From: Riptortus pedestris
Taxonomy: Eukaryota; Arthropoda; Insecta; Hemiptera; Alydidae
Assembly: GCA_019009955.1 (NCBI GenBank)
Contig: CM032230.1
Span: forward strand, 107,540,001 to 107,604,000
Length of the DNA: 64,000 bases
Direction: 5' to 3'
Shown: positions 1 through 13,082 of the stretch, piece after piece
Layout: every line of letters starts with the position of its first letter
Position numbering within the stretch: the stretch's first letter is position 1
Made by a program: the position numbers and the translations under genes
The notes under the pieces: model-generated
The model's input: the letters and a program-made list of their open reading frames with translations, nothing else
The model's database searches: none
What the model was told of the DNA's origin: nothing

Positions 1-404
1 TTTATAACATATTATATTTTTTAGTTGATCATATTATCATTCATTTTTTAACATGCTATTTCCTGAATTTATACGATTATTCATCTAAAAAAACTGTTAC
101 AATTATTTTTTTTTAAATAAATATCCGCTACGTGGATGATTTAGTCGTGTCTTCAGCAACCCAAACTTTTATTATTGAGCTTTTTTCTTTTTTTTCTTTT
201 TCAGTACTCTATGTTGAATTAATCATTTCGACTTTACTCTAGCCCCTTTCTAACTCTTAAGTTTTAGATTTTGAATACTTTAAGTAGGATTCTTATGCAA
301 CAGTTCAATTTTTTTTTTAAGTTATTTCTTTCTAGTGAGTTTTTTTAAACATTTTCTTTATGCACTTGATAAATCTAGGGTCATTTCGATTTCTGCGTGA
401 GGAG

Positions 405-532
405 CAGACATTTATTTTGCGACGAACTCACTAACAAAAATTAAAGTCCTCAGACACACCCTAGCTAGAATATAGATAGCTCGTCCCGATTTTCCACGAT
501 GGCAGAAAGTGGACTTTAATAAATAAATTTCA
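405..532 (+). repeat. tRNA-SINE, 3' portion
   Basis: The stretch from GACGAACTCACTAAC to GTGGACTTTAATAAATAAA aligns by eye with the body and tail of the fuller SINE copy at 36722-36949. The shared order of words is CACCCTAGCTAGAA, then CCCGTCCC, then AAAGTGGAC.TTAATAAATAA. The tRNA-like head is missing. Confidence 0.5.
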
Positions 533-1799
533 AACTTAATCGAGAAATATGTTTATTGGTTTAAAAATACTCATGGCTACTTCCCTTTACTTTAAATAAA
601 GAAAGAATGCTCCTTTCCAAAGAAACCTTTTTAGCAGAGGATGAACTTAATTATTCTTCGTTATAAGAAAGTGCTAAATAAATAAACTCGTCTAATATCT
701 TCTACAAAAATTCCTTAATTTTTTCTTAGGGTCTTTGTAACCAGTGTGGTCTTGCATTATAGTGGTACCTTACACTTTTCAAATTAACATTGGTTTACTC
801 CATCGCATTGTTCAAACTAAAGGCCTGAAAAAACACTTTAAAAAACTCAACCAAACACCTGAAAGCGTCTTTTGAGAAACAATCGCTGCTTGAAGCCTTT
901 TGGACTACGACTCATTTTTGGACTACAGTGAACAAGAGAACCAAAAACGCGTCGGTACTGCTTATGCAATTAGTTGCAAGGGATTCGTTAGCCCTGTTTC
1001 CTTAGACTGTCTACAACGGTGGTTAAGAGTGCTTCAAAGATCTTGAATTGCCTAATTCAGAACTTCAGCCCTAAACGTGTCATAGTTGGCCTTCCTGTAC
1101 AGTTCTAGTTTGAAACATCAAAATAAGTGGGCCTATTGATTACCTACATTTGGTATTTAACAACACCTAATAAACATCCGAAATGTTTTTCGTAGCAACC
1201 GTTTTGTTTAAGCTAAATCGTACAGTGCTGAATATACGCCTCAACAGACATCTCGATTTCTCTAAATCAGCCACATAAAATTTAATATTTAATTAGTTTT
1301 ACGTAATAAAGAGTGTATAAGCTAAAAGCTAAATTTCACGCCTTTGCAATACAGAATCTAATATTGGTTTCTACCTTCTAAAAAATAATTAGTGAATAAA
1401 GCGCCATGAAGCTTTGAAAGCATCTTCTGTGCTATTCATAATTCGCTCCATGACCTCGGATCTGCAGACTAGCCCGATCTTGGTGGACACGAGCTAATGT
1501 TGAGTGCAAGTTGGATCGAACTAATGTCGTATGTAGCTTTTATAATAAATGGTCAGTGGAAGAAAGGTCTGTTTCATTCGGTTCTGAATATAAAAATGAA
1601 ATATGCATGTAATTTGAAATTTGTTCTAATTAGAATTTAAAATGGAAATATATCATTTTCAGGAATATAATTGAAATTTGTTATTAAATTAGGCCAGTAT
1701 TAGAATTAAGTTATTCCAAGGAGTTAAATATATTTCTATCTATGTTTTCATAGTAATAATAAAATAATAAAACCTTAAATACTACTGTCCGTGAATTAG

Positions 1800-2073
1800 G
1801 GGTACCTTGCAGCCCTACTTCATCTTGTGTTGCCGGAGCAAAATGTTGCAGTCCAACAACTTGCTGTCCAAACAACCAGCTGTGCTGTGGAAACGGAGTT
1901 TATTGCTGTAAACCAGAGGACCTCAAGTAATTTATAATATAGGAAAATTTGTTTTCAGTTTGAATATTTAAAAGGTTTTATTTAACTTACAATAATTGTT
2001 TTTACAACTTTCCAGAAGGGCAGCTAGAGCCATAAGGTCATTCAAGAGAAACACCCTTAAACATGGACAATGA
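1800..2073 (+). CDS. 3' end of a small cysteine-rich (granulin-like spacing) peptide gene
   Basis: Two joined exons stay open: about 1800-1926 and 2016-2073, with donor CTCAA|GTAATT and acceptor CAACTTTCCAG. The first encodes VPCSPTSSCVAGAKCC followed by SPTTCCPNNQLCCGNGVYCC. The second encodes a basic tail, DLKRAARAIRSFKRNTLKHG plus Q, then TGA. Four Cys-Cys pairs spaced 4, 5 and 5 residues resemble a half granulin domain, whose pairs are similarly spaced. Such peptides are normally secreted. The exon with the signal peptide is not visible, and in-frame stops before 1763 force an upstream intron. AATAAA follows at 2128 and 2196. The acceptor near 1799 has a poor pyrimidine tract, so this exon's start is uncertain. 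The exact family is not recognised. Confidence 0.55.
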
Positions 2074-2127
2074 AGTTATCATTACAAAAATATAGTAAAT
2101 ATGTGTATTATTGATATTAACTGTATT

Positions 2128-2201
2128 AATAAACTGTACATAAATAATTCAAAATAATGTCTGTATCGTAGTATACATTGTAAAATCCATGCAATAATAA
2201 A
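2128..2201 (+). terminator. Two AATAAA polyadenylation signals after the cysteine-rich gene
   Basis: AATAAA occurs at 2128-2133 and 2196-2201, 55 and 123 bp after the stop codon, a normal distance for a short 3' UTR. Confidence 0.4.
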
Positions 2202-2608
2202 GAATGCTTAATTCCTAATACGATAACTGATGAAAGTAGGGAAAGATTTGTGGGAAATATCGAGGACGCATTTGGTAATACTTTTCTTCGTAAAATTTTT
2301 GAGTTACTTAAGATCTTGACATTTCTCGAAAGGAGATCAATTAATGAGTTTCAATTCTAGGCCACAATCCCGAAATGTTTTTTGAAATACCCATCGATTC
2401 GTCTAATGGAATGAGGAGTATGAGTTCAAATATATATATGAAGTCCGTTATTCAGTTGCCTCATAAATAAACTCAGGATATTTGCAACCTCGTTATTAAA
2501 ACCAGTTTTTCAGTACACAAAACTGGACCTGGAGGAGGTCTGTGGGTTAACCGGTGAGCTTCCTAAGTTAATGATACCTTTTTCACTTTTAGGGAGATCG
2601 AAAATATT

Positions 2609-2840
2609 CGTCACCCATGGGCTGCGCATACTAAGCAGAATTCCCATGAGCTGGTAAGACAGTACTTATCAAATGAAACCAGATGTTTCCTATTTCTAAA
2701 TAAAAATCTAATGAAGTGAGGGTTTACTGAAGGCGGAAAATAAGATTTATTTGAGCTACGAGAAAATGTATAGAACAACAATTGTAGAGCCTCATTAGTT
2801 TAACAAGATTGGTTTGAAAAACTAGCAAATAGCCATTAAT
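2609..2840 (+). mobile_element. Degraded family 1 (Helentron-like) 5' part
   Basis: CGTCACCCATGGGCTGCGCA followed by CTAAGCAGAATTCCCATGAG is a diverged version of the family 1 5' end. The following bases resemble its body (TTTACTGAAGGCGGAAAATA, then ACAAGATTGGTTTG). No 3' hairpin is seen. Confidence 0.4.
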
Positions 2841-4610
2841 TTATAACATTAATGTTTGTTGCTCTTATCTTCACACTGTGATATAAAACATTCTAATGCA
2901 GTTAGAGTAATTAAACACAGCATGTGCGGCTTAAACGAATTCTCGTGGTCATTTACCCACATTCAACTATCACAGTTGGATTGCGTGGATCTTGACATTG
3001 CACGCAGGCCTCATTTCATAATCGACATTACCAAACATTTCGCTTTTAGACTTTGGGCTAACTTTTCCATCTATTACTGCTTCGATGTTTCATCGAATAA
3101 AAGTTTTTCGAAAGTTCAATGCCCTTCTGATACTCAGATCATTGTATAAACGTAGAATTGTCATATGTATTGCGGCTGTTGATTTTTCTCTTAAACAGAA
3201 TTGTTTAAACATGTAGATAGGAGAAATGTGACCGTTCTCCTTCCAGCTTCCATCTTCAGATCAGTATAACAAAAAAGAGCAAACATCAGATTTCCATGAC
3301 GACGTAGTCTAACACGCATGTATAATAATAAATAAATATACACATATCGACCAACTAATAAATATTTTAAGTGACATAAAAAAAAAAAATATATTCTAGT
3401 TAAAATTAAAACACACAGGGTGTACAAATTCGCGTGCCACCCCCCTTAAAATTTGCTATAGTATTAATGCAAGACTGAGACTTGTGACACCTGAAGAATC
3501 TTTTCAGACCATCTCCAACCTCATAACCTTCTCCAGTATTCCTACAGCGACCATAACTTCTGAATTTACAATGGAATGCCATACTTTTTATAACGGATTC
3601 TTGTAGAAAATCAAGTTTTAAAACGAGTTAAAATCAGTGTATTTCGATTTATCGCATCCTTTAGACGTAAAGTGCCACGAACAAATGAAACGGTACATTT
3701 AATTGAAAAATGCAGCTTCAAAATTATCTTTGAAATACAGGAAAAGAATGAATTCTCAAATAAAAAAAGTAAAAATGTCCTTAGCACAGTACAACCTACT
3801 TCCAAAAGTCTCGAACACTCTGGAAGCGGTTCCAACTTGATTGTAATATTAGATTGACTCCTATATTGAAGCCATAGCATATTCATACTGGCTAATGCAT
3901 ATGATTAGTCGGCCCATGCAGGCTACAGGTTACGGAGGGATGACTGTCTAACAACCCTGGCCTTGAATCGAATTTTCTTCGCGCGTGTGTGTAGACTCTT
4001 TTAAGGAGGGTCGCGTTACTGTGTGATTGGGGCTGGACACAGGGGTATTCCAGATAGAACTTGAAAGACTCATCTTTAAATAAGGTGTGCGCATAATTGA
4101 TGCCTTTTCGCAATACGAGGCAACTGAAGACCTTTTGCTTATAGGGATTAGATTGAAACAAACTAAGTTTTTTAAAACTTTAACCGATTTCACCTATTAG
4201 ATGATGAAAGTTCATATAGTTTATTTTATACAAGCACATGCAAACAGAACTGTTTTTTTTTGTGTAGCTAGTTAGGAATCGCAGATAACTAAATAATTTT
4301 CAAAAATACATAACTTACATATGTATTGGTTCATTAACTCTCTAGCAACAGCAATTTCGATTTGGTTATTATGGGTCGCATGAATAATGATTGTCATTAA
4401 TCACGTTATGTACTAAACTTCTTTTGTGTCATTTTGAATATATAAAGAGTAATTTGTATTTTTTCGTATCCAACCATCATTAAACCTCCACATTTACTCA
4501 TGCGATATTCCCATTAATCTAATATCAATCAACATAGCCTGAATTTTTGTTTATATAGATTGGTTCTTAATAGAGAAAAACAGATGATATCTCTATTTTA
4601 ACTGGGCTAA

Positions 4611-4652
4611 TGGGAAATCTGTTTGTCTAATGCAGCCACTGTCTGACGGACT
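4611..4652 (-). mobile_element. Family 1 5' end remnant
   Basis: GGGAAATCTGTTTGTCTAAT followed by GCAGCCACTGTCTGACGGAC is the reverse complement of the family 1 start, with several substitutions. The rest of the element is not recognisable. Confidence 0.4.
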
Positions 4653-5277
4653 CAAGGCGAAAGCATTCCTGCAAAAATCGTTGCCCATGAAAGGCGATCG
4701 TTTATTTTAAGATTAGAGGTCACAGGAAATCTTTCTATTTCAAATCGATAAAAAGTATAGATAACAAGCAATAGCTATTTTGATATGGATGATGACGAAA
4801 GACTAATTAATGGGTCACAGGAAAGAACGTTCAATAGTTTTTCCGCATTCTCTTCAGTATAAGTAATTATTTGATTATGTAATCAATTCATGTATAATGA
4901 ATAATCAAAGAAATATAATTCATTAAAATACATTTTAATTTTTGGAAATAAATTATATTCGGTTCACAGTCAAAATGTTTTTTCTCAATTCTTAAAGTGA
5001 TTGTTTAAAAATATAAAATAGCATATGAATTTGTTGATATTGATCGTTATTGCTTAGGATAATAGTTCACGTGTAAGTCGTTCTGTCAATAGAGAGATAT
5101 ATTCAATAATAAGGTTTGCTCCCGAAACGTAACGACCCAATTTTTTCTCGTAGCATGTTACGGAATGCATCACTTCGGAGATATCAAATTAAATTTCCCA
5201 AATGCTCGATAATTTTATCTCACTTTGTGTTCTATATTCTTGCCACTAATTAAAAAATTGGTCTTACTACTAATAAA

Positions 5278-5305
5278 AGTCCAACACGCAGGGGCTGCGT
5301 ACACG
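5278..5305 (+). mobile_element. Family 1 5' end remnant
   Basis: AGTCCAACACGCAGGGGCTG matches the family 1 5' terminus after an A-run. Similarity fades after the following CGTA. Confidence 0.4.
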
Positions 5306-6289
5306 CATATGATACGCTGAAGAGTTTTTCTGGTCATCTATTCTTTATTTCGCCCACAGAAAAAAGCCTTTTTAAACAGGACTTAAAAATTTACTATGAC
5401 TTCAGTTGTTCTGTGTCTGATACACTTAAAGAGAAAACCGAATGAGTAGTGTGGAGTTACAAAAGACTGTAATTATTAAATTTTACGTTTAAAAAATTCT
5501 GAAGGCTTTCTAAGGGAAATTTCTGAATCTCAGCCCATATCACGTCCCTAGCATCCCCATCCGTAACTTAGAGTGAATAGCTCAAAGTGGGGGCTTTAGC
5601 CGTTCGAAGCTCGTTAAGGAAAATCGCTCAGTTTATCCCGACAAATTTAGGGTACCGTTTTTCGTGTTAAAGAATCTGCAGCTCTCGTCCAGGACGTTTG
5701 AGGAACGTCTTCTTCGACCCCGCGCGTCCGATTCGGCTCTTCGGTCAGCGTTCGGTGTGACCTCACGAAACCGTATTTATGAGATTTGTAATTTTTGGGA
5801 TGTTGGAGTTAAATGTCAGTCTTTGGAGAGCAATCGACTCGAATCCGAACATTACGGCCTCGACGGATGGAGAGCTAGTGCCCTGTGAAAACGGGGGTCG
5901 TTTTGAAAGTAGACCTAAGACCGTATCTCCGCCCAGGAGAAAAAAAAAAAAACCAAACCTAAGTTTCGGATTTTTCTATATATAACGATGGTCTGGGCTT
6001 CAAAATTTCGGGCGATAAGCACCGGTCGGGCGCGATAAGTACCCCGAAAACCCCCTCGCGCGAAAAAGGCGATTTGAGGAAAATCGAAATAGCACCATCG
6101 AAATTTAATAGGGGCTTAAAGTGTCGTTCACAACAAAAAAAAAACATAAACATCTCCATTAATATTCCAATCAGAGAAATACATATAAAAGCGTAATTGT
6201 TGATAATTAAAATTCTAACAACATTGGTCATATAAAGTTTTTCGATCCGACTTGTAGCAAACTAGATATTTCGGATTTTCAAGTATTCT
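5306..6289. other. No supported gene
   Basis: The stretch 5640-6060 is less AT-rich than its surroundings and carries two short overlapping frames (5664-5888 and 5779-5985). They show no domain and no splice pattern I recognise. Confidence 0.4.
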
Positions 6290-6870
6290 AAACCCTCTTA
6301 CCCCGCCCAAGGCGTTCAGCCATTACATAATATAATCATTAGTTATCCATAAAACGATTGAATATCAAGAATGGTTTTGATAAAATAAAAATCGTGTAGT
6401 TTAAACATACAATCTTAAATGATGAGATTGTATATATCTTACTCAGTAAAATTTCTATAAAACAGTATTTGGTATTTAAGCTTCAAATGGTTTATGACAT
6501 AACTGCTTATTGTGATAAGTACGAGGAGGGGGGGGGGAGAGGCTGAAAAACTAAAAAAAAAAATCAAATATAACGGTTAATATTCAAGATAGAGATCAAA
6601 GGGTATAGATCCACATTTATTGGACATTAAATTTGCAATACTATTGACTTTATAAGCTTTTTCGATCTGACGTATTATAACGGATACATTTTTGAAATTC
6701 CCCTTCTAAACCTCCTGATCTGATTTCACCAACTAACGAACACGATCTTTAGGTTTATAAAAAAAACGTTTAAATATCGAGAAAAAAATAAAAACATTGG
6801 ACTGCTAGAGCACCAATAGACAAATATGTATAGTTGTAAGAGCGTACCTCATTTTTTGAATGGAATGGTT
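6290..6870 (+). mobile_element. Worn family 1 element body
   Basis: The order of words follows a family 1 body: CAGTATTTGGTATTTAAGCT, TTGGACATTAAATTTGCAAT, TTTTTCGATCTGACGTATTA, CTAACGAACACGATCTTTAG, GACTGCTAGAGCACCAATAG, and GTACCTCATTTT. Both termini are lost, so the limits are approximate. Confidence 0.4.
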
Positions 6871-7889
6871 TCACTTAGAAGTGAAAACATGCTTTTCGAT
6901 ATCATCGATAATATTGGTTTCATTGAAGAAAGAATTGTACTTAAAATATATTTTTCTTACTTATCTACCTTACTTCTAGTCGAGTTCTCTATTTCTCTGG
7001 CATTATGAGAGAATTTCTGAACATAATTTCGTCCTATTAATGTCTTGATCACACATTCGGTATACTTTGATAAGAAACAATATTTATTTGAGCACATGAA
7101 GTAACACAAATTCGTTAATATTCGTCTAGTAGTTGATCTATGGTTCACTTCTACAATAAGGTAATGTCTGAACAAAAGGTGGAGCTTTCATCATGTATTA
7201 AAAGGAAAGGGATCGTTTTGTCCTTAAGTTAATCTAATATTTTTATTTCGATGAGAAACCTTTTTTTTTTCAACTTGACATTGACGAATGAGATTTATTA
7301 TACAAGTAAATATATCAGTATTCGTCAATCATAACTTTTTACTTTATTTGTATAAAAACTGAATGACTGAACTGACGGCATTTGTTTTAAATGAAGAGAT
7401 TGAAGAGATTATTCTGTTTCTATATTAATCCAATTATATTTCCACGGGGAACCATTTTCATATTAACCTGTCAACGTCCAGCAACACTGCTAGTCATCAA
7501 AAAGTATTTTCGTCTGTTGTCCTTGCTCTTTTCCGCCAGGGCAGGATTAGTTTTAGGTTTAATTATTTTATTTTTACCTCTCTTTTATTCTAATGTCTTG
7601 TTTATGTTTCATACCACTTATACCTCTTGCATACTAAATTTTCTTCATAATATTATGAAGAAGGTTATTGGGTTACTATTGGTCCAAATTGTCAATCCGG
7701 CATGGAAGAGAGGTTGCCAAGGCTTTGCTTCAATAGGCTAATTTCCCTGGATAGGAGCAATCCTGATACAATCTTCAATTGTGTCACACAAGTCAGATCA
7801 ATAGCTAATATACTATGGCTGCGGAAAGGAGTTTACTGAAGTTTACGGAATATTAAAATACAAAAATGAAATTTTAGAAAAGTTAAAAA
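6871..7889. other. No supported gene
   Basis: An open frame at 7391-7741 (116 codons, hydrophobic) has no recognised domain, no conserved motif and no splice context. Nothing else is seen. Confidence 0.4.
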
Positions 7890-8220
7890 AGTCCATCACG
7901 CAAGGGCTGCGTAAACTAAGCAGATTTCCAACGTGAAGTTTTCCAATAGAGAAATTTCACGACAGCCGAGCAGTCAAGGAAACGGCCGAACTAGCTTTTG
8001 GCGGGAAAGTAACTCGTCCGTTAGGCGTCCCAATTTCATAAAAATACAAATATCTCGGTTAATATTCAAGATGTATATGAAAATATTTATAGTAAATTTA
8101 ACTTTTAAATTTGTCCAATTTCAGCCGTTAACGAACTTGATCTTTCTTTTTACATAAAACGACTAAATATCGAGTTTGGTAACGATTAAACAAAAATTGC
8201 GACCGATAGAGCGGTAAGAG

Positions 8221-8297
<77 letters not shown>

Positions 8298-8422
8298 AGT
8301 TTTGAACGGACCTCATTTTCGTCATCTACTAGGTAGGATCGATGGACATTTGAAGAAAAATTTCGAAAATTCCGTCATGAGTACAACCTCAATAGCTGAT
8401 TTCCCTTAAGGGAAATCTGCTA
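7890..8422 (+). mobile_element. Family 1 Helentron-like element, complete
   Basis: It starts AGTCCATCACGCAAGGGCTG after an A-run. It passes AAAATTGCGACCGATAGAGC, a (TA)n tract (8227-8298) and GAACGGACCTCATTTTCGTC. It ends in the perfect palindrome GATTTCCCTTAAGGGAAATC (8398-8417), then TGCTAAAA. It has no coding capacity, as expected of a non-autonomous element moved in trans. Confidence 0.8.
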
Positions 8423-8873
8423 AAAGCTAAGATCTGTTACCCAATTAAGACTATCAAGCTCAGAATTCAACAAACTTCAATCACGAAACAAAACATTCTA
8501 ATTCAAAGCTCAGGAACCTTGCACTTTTTATAATCAGTTCATCCCTAATATGTCACATATACTTCTCTACTGTGGGAAGCTCATCGAAGACAGAAATAAA
8601 TATCTACAAACGCTTTCCTCAGCAGTCAGTGAGTGATGTACATAAAATTGAAGAGATACCCTCGACAAACTGTATTGATATCCTCGAAAAACTGCGCAAG
8701 ATTTACTGCTTCATCACGTCAGCATGCAATACTCTGGAATTTATAAGTGCTGATGGACCACACTCCATTTAATTGTTTTATTAAGACGGAAAAGGGTTAA
8801 TAAAATTAATTTTTTCATCTTTTTTGTACTTTTTTTTACTATTTACACTTTATTGCTTTTTTTTGTGTGTTTT

Positions 8874-9039
8874 AGCAGATTTCCGTTAATGGAAATCAGC
8901 TATTGAGGTTGTACTCAAGACTCGATGTTCGAAATTTTTCGTCAAATGGACATCGATCGTACCCAGGAGATGACGAAAATGAGGTGCGTTCAAAACTGTA
9001 TATATATATCTATATATATATATATATAGATAGATATAT

Positions 9040-9077
<38 letters not shown>

Positions 9078-9877
9078 TTATCTGTTACCGCTCTAGCGGT
9101 CGCAATTTTTGTTTAATCGTTGCCAAACTCAACATGTAAGCGGTTTTTGTAAAAGTAAAGATCAAGTTCGTTAACGGCTGAAATCGGCCAGGGGGAGGGG
9201 GTGGGTTTAGATGGGAGGATTTTCGAAAATTCGAAATATCTCAGTTACTATTGGTCGGATCGAAAACTTGTGTAGAACAAATCTTATTATAAATTAAATT
9301 TACTACAAATGTTGTTATATACATTAATTCACTATCTTGAATATTAACGGAGAAATTGGCATTTTTCAGTTTTCAGCCATCAGCAGTCCGCCACTTCTAC
9401 TCATATTACATAAACAATACTCTGCTACATAATAAATCACATTATTCGAAGCTTAAATACCAAAAATTGTATTCAAGAGACCTTTATTATACGAGATACA
9501 TGCAAATATGTCCTGGAGATCCCCCTCCCCCCTCGTCTTAAGGTTCTCGACTACTAAAATTTGATTGATGGAGATAACAATTATTCGGCCTCATTATTAA
9601 TTACATTACTCGATATAGTAAATAGTTCACAATAAAATTAACATGTTATATTCTGATATATTTCAGTAATAGTTTTTTTCCCGGTGTGAAGCGGGCAGAC
9701 CCGTTTGTTGCATTCCAAACACTTCCTGTCGGCAGGTTATTGAAATTGGATGAACCATTTCTTATTTCCGTTTGTATTTATTCACGGTGGTGTTGTGTTA
9801 CCAGTATGTAGATTTATCTATTACTAAACTTCACGAGGGAAATCTGCTTAGTTTACGCAGCCCCTGTGAGACGGACT
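8874..9877 (-). mobile_element. Family 1 Helentron-like element, long subfamily, complete
   Basis: The 3' end (AGCAGATTTCCGTTAATGGA, minus-strand orientation) is at 8874 and the 5' end (CAGCCCCTGTGAGACGGACT) is at 9877. The central (TA)n is at 8998-9077. An extra segment of about 450 bp beside the 5' end (about 9370-9840, containing CCTGTCGGCAGGTTATTGAA) is shared with the copy at 63125. Confidence 0.8.
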
Positions 9878-10589
9878 TTTATTCTTTATTGTCATATTAT
9901 TGTAGATCTCAAGAACTTGGATTTAATTATTTATTTAAAAAGACAGAATTGTTATTTGTTTATTTAATTTCTACAAGATGTAAATCTTTAATAAATAAAT
10001 ATATATTCTATTCTATATATATTCTATACTAAATTTTCTCAAGTTTGGATTACAATGGTTCTATGTACCGTTTCACAAATCGTGTTATTTATATATTTCT
10101 ACGTCTTTATTTAGTTCTTATTGTCATATGATGCACGGTACCCTATTTACTGCACTTACATGCATTGTCATTATGCAACTAATCAGAGTTTATTACAAAC
10201 AATGTTAGGTATTTAAATGTCTAAATCCGGCTGTCGCGTCGAGGTCGCTTAGCTGTCAAACTCCTTAGCATCTGCGTTCTATTCTAGTTTACGAGGCGAA
10301 GTTTCAATAACTATTCTCTTTATTATCTTATGCACTTTCAGAGCAGATAAGTAGCCTGCCTCTCTTGTCACTTTAATGTAGTTGTATTATTTATTCCTTT
10401 ACTTGTACTTCACAGCAGAATGGGACGTTTATTCGTTTATTTATAGTCCGAATAATTTATAAAGGATAATTATTTATTCGTTATCTGGAATTTGATAAAC
10501 CACTGATGTTGAATTATCCGTTATCCGAAATAATAAAAAACTACTTATATTCGTTTATTATTATTTTATTTTATATAAATATTATAAAT
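9878..10589. other. No gene or repeat recognised
   Basis: AT-rich DNA. A short open frame at 9772-10032 is mostly transposon sequence. Confidence 0.4.
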
Positions 10590-10808
10590 TATTATACATG
10601 AATGTCCACTTTTGGCAAATACGGCTAATTGGGACGGATTATTTGCGGGTCACCACTCTTTTCTATCCAGGGTAAGATTTGGGATTTTATTTAATGAGTT
10701 CGTCGCTAAATAAATTCCTATAGTTCAGGCGGGATTCGAGCTCAACACTAAAGGTTTACCATGTGAGATTAAGGCCAACGCTTCAAGTCACATACCTAAT
10801 CTGAGCCC
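10590..10808 (-). repeat. tRNA-derived SINE, minus-strand copy with head
   Basis: Read on the minus strand it starts GGGCTCAGATTAGGTATGTG, has a B-box GAGCTCGAATCCCGCC, and shares the CCCTGGATAGAAA and AGTGGACATTCA blocks with the copy at 36722. A degraded family 1 element abuts its head at 10816. Confidence 0.6.
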
Positions 10809-10815
10809 AGTGAAA

Positions 10816-11165
10816 AGTCCGTCACGTTTCCCACGTGCGTTTTTGCATTTATCTCAAGAATTAAAAGCTCAATGAGAACAATATTTGGTATTTAAGCTTC
10901 AAATAAAATGTTTCATAACGTAATAGAATATTGTTAAAATGAGAAGAGAGTAGGAGTGGGGATTTACTGACCACCGAAAACTAATAAATGCTAATATCTC
11001 AGTTAATAATCAAGATAGTGAAACAATGTACATAACAACATTTATAGAACATTAAATTTGCAATAAGACTGGTTCTATACACATTTTCGATCCAACACAT
11101 AATAACGGAGATATTAAGAATTTTTGAAATTCTTATTTCCCTTAGGGGAAATCTGGTAAAATGTT
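10816..11165 (+). mobile_element. Worn family 1 element without (TA)n
   Basis: It starts AGTCCGTCACGTTTCCCACG (the GGGGCTGCG part is deleted) and shows family body words (CTCAGTTAATAATCAAGATA, ACACATTTTCGATCCAACAC). It ends TATTTCCCTTAGGGGAAATC TGG TAAAA, a mutated 3' hairpin. The central microsatellite is missing. Confidence 0.55.
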
Positions 11166-12542
11166 AGAATTTGAGGATATCACATTAAATACTCTTTTTT
11201 CGTCTATGGCTATTTTCTAACAACAACCAAAAATTATCAACAGGAAAAAAATGTGTTTGCCGGACAAAATATTTATCCACCGTATAAAGTTTTAATCAGG
11301 CGGATTCCACTTCCATCACTTTATTTTATAATAAAAGGCGATGGATAACGGAAATTATTTGTTAATATTTTCTATGTATAATCTTGATATATAATTTTTG
11401 CTAAACTTTGTCTGAAAGTCGTCTTTATACTCGGCAGAGAACTAAATACACGTCGCCATTTCCTCTTTACGTTTTGCCAATTATCTTACACCACGCAGTA
11501 GCTATAGGCAAATCATTTTTGAGTATGTCTGTTCCTCTTTTCTAACAACCAAATGTAATCTAGGCAGAGTAAATTAGTATGCACTCTTTTATAAATTGTA
11601 TTATAAGCCGTCTTATATGAATTCCTTTAATTCGAGTCAGCTAAAAAGCAACATGAAACAAGTGTAATCCCTCATATTCATTTATTTCGCTGATCTCTTT
11701 TAGTTAATTATAGGAGCTGGTAACGTAATAAAAGGCGTTGTTTCGAATATAAATTTTATGAGTCTTATAAGCAGTTAATACAAATAAAAACTATACGAAA
11801 GTCAACACATTTTATTTTCCCTCTTTATTTGATTATTTGTGTTTTCTATTAACATTTATATTATGTTTTAGTCAATAAAAATTAAGTATCATAGATTATC
11901 CTATGTTCACCTAAGGTAACGTCACAAGATATATTGGTTCCCTGAATAATTATTAATGGAGGATAGATTAATTTCATTGGGAATTCCAAACCTTTTATGT
12001 TCGGAGATTAATAAATAATTCCCTTTCTACTCATCAAAAACATTAGCAGTATTTGCGTTCTTTCATTGTGCTTTAGGCAGGCAGACTTATCTCTCTATCA
12101 ATCCAAACATTAATTTCTAGGGAATTCAATGTATATGTCCATTAAGAGATGAGGCCGAGTGATAAAATCGACCAATTATGCTATCAATTTCTCATCAGTG
12201 AGAGGTTCATTTCGCTAAATGTGTTTTGCTTATTAAGTAGATTAAAAGCCACTCGGTGACGTTTCAATAATAATTACCCGTTGCCCTGGAGCTGTTCACT
12301 TCCACCTGCTGGATTGGGACATAGATCACCTTATCTCATTTTCTAATCTAAATTTCTGCCTTAGTAAGAATTCTGTGTTAACAAAAAACGAAATTTATGT
12401 AAGACATGAAACACTTTAGTAATATTGTCTAGGAGTGAGATTCCTGAGTATAATAGATTAGGTGAAAGTCATTCTGATGGTTTACTCAATTAAGGTAAAG
12501 TACCACATTAGTCGTGTCACATAGTTAACGTTCTGTCACATT
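11166..12542. other. No gene or repeat recognised
   Basis: AT-rich intergenic sequence. I see no convincing exon, no long frame and no known repeat. Confidence 0.4.
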
Positions 12543-12580
12543 GGCCATGCTGTAAACTAAGCAGATTCCCCATGTGTTCC
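12543..12580 (+). mobile_element. Family 1 5' end remnant
   Basis: CTGTAAACTAAGCAGATTCC plus CCATGTG matches positions about 20-50 of family 1. The first bases and the rest of the element are absent. Confidence 0.35.
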
Positions 12581-13082
12581 ATTTCTTAATCTCAAATCAC
12601 TTTAGAGTGCTTTGGTAAACAAAACGGGAAGTTCCTTAGGTATACTGTAGAACTTCAGCTCGATCCAACTATTATATACACGCTGACAACTCAAATCTCT
12701 TTCGCTGTGAACAAAAGGCGCTAGTCAATATTTATCTGAAATAGTCTGACTTTGTAAAGTTCAAAATATGAATTGTATGCTGGTGAAAGGAAAAAAGCTT
12801 AAAGAGGAATACAATTATAGCACAACCAATGAAAGTGAATTTACTTTCATTTGGAGGGACATTTGAGGGTTAGAAGGTTCTTTCAGTTTCTTATTCATTG
12901 GTATTTATTCTTGAGAAATCTGCATCCATTGGTCTGCTTGAGTGACCTTTTTTACACTGAAAATTACGTATATTTGATCACTATTAAAGAAGTACAAAGA
13001 AAATGAGGGCATCCTTGCAAAGAATTGGCCTTGATTGAGTCAGGGGAATCTAGAGACTTCTAGGTGACGAAACCAACTCCTA

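Larger units (their letters stand above)
2200..5277. other. Intergenic AT-rich DNA with remnants only
   Basis: I see no gene here. Two worn family 1 fragments are listed separately (2609-2840 and 4611-4652). Short open frames at 2856-3149, 3191-3427, 3611-3886 and 3892-4193 have no recognisable domain and no splice context. Confidence 0.5.

Noticed and set aside
7391..7741. A 116-codon hydrophobic frame
   Set aside because: No recognisable domain, no splice context, and base composition like the surrounding DNA.
8128..9139. Frames rich in Tyr-Ile repeats
   Set aside because: They are translations of (TA)n tracts. The same applies near 46822.
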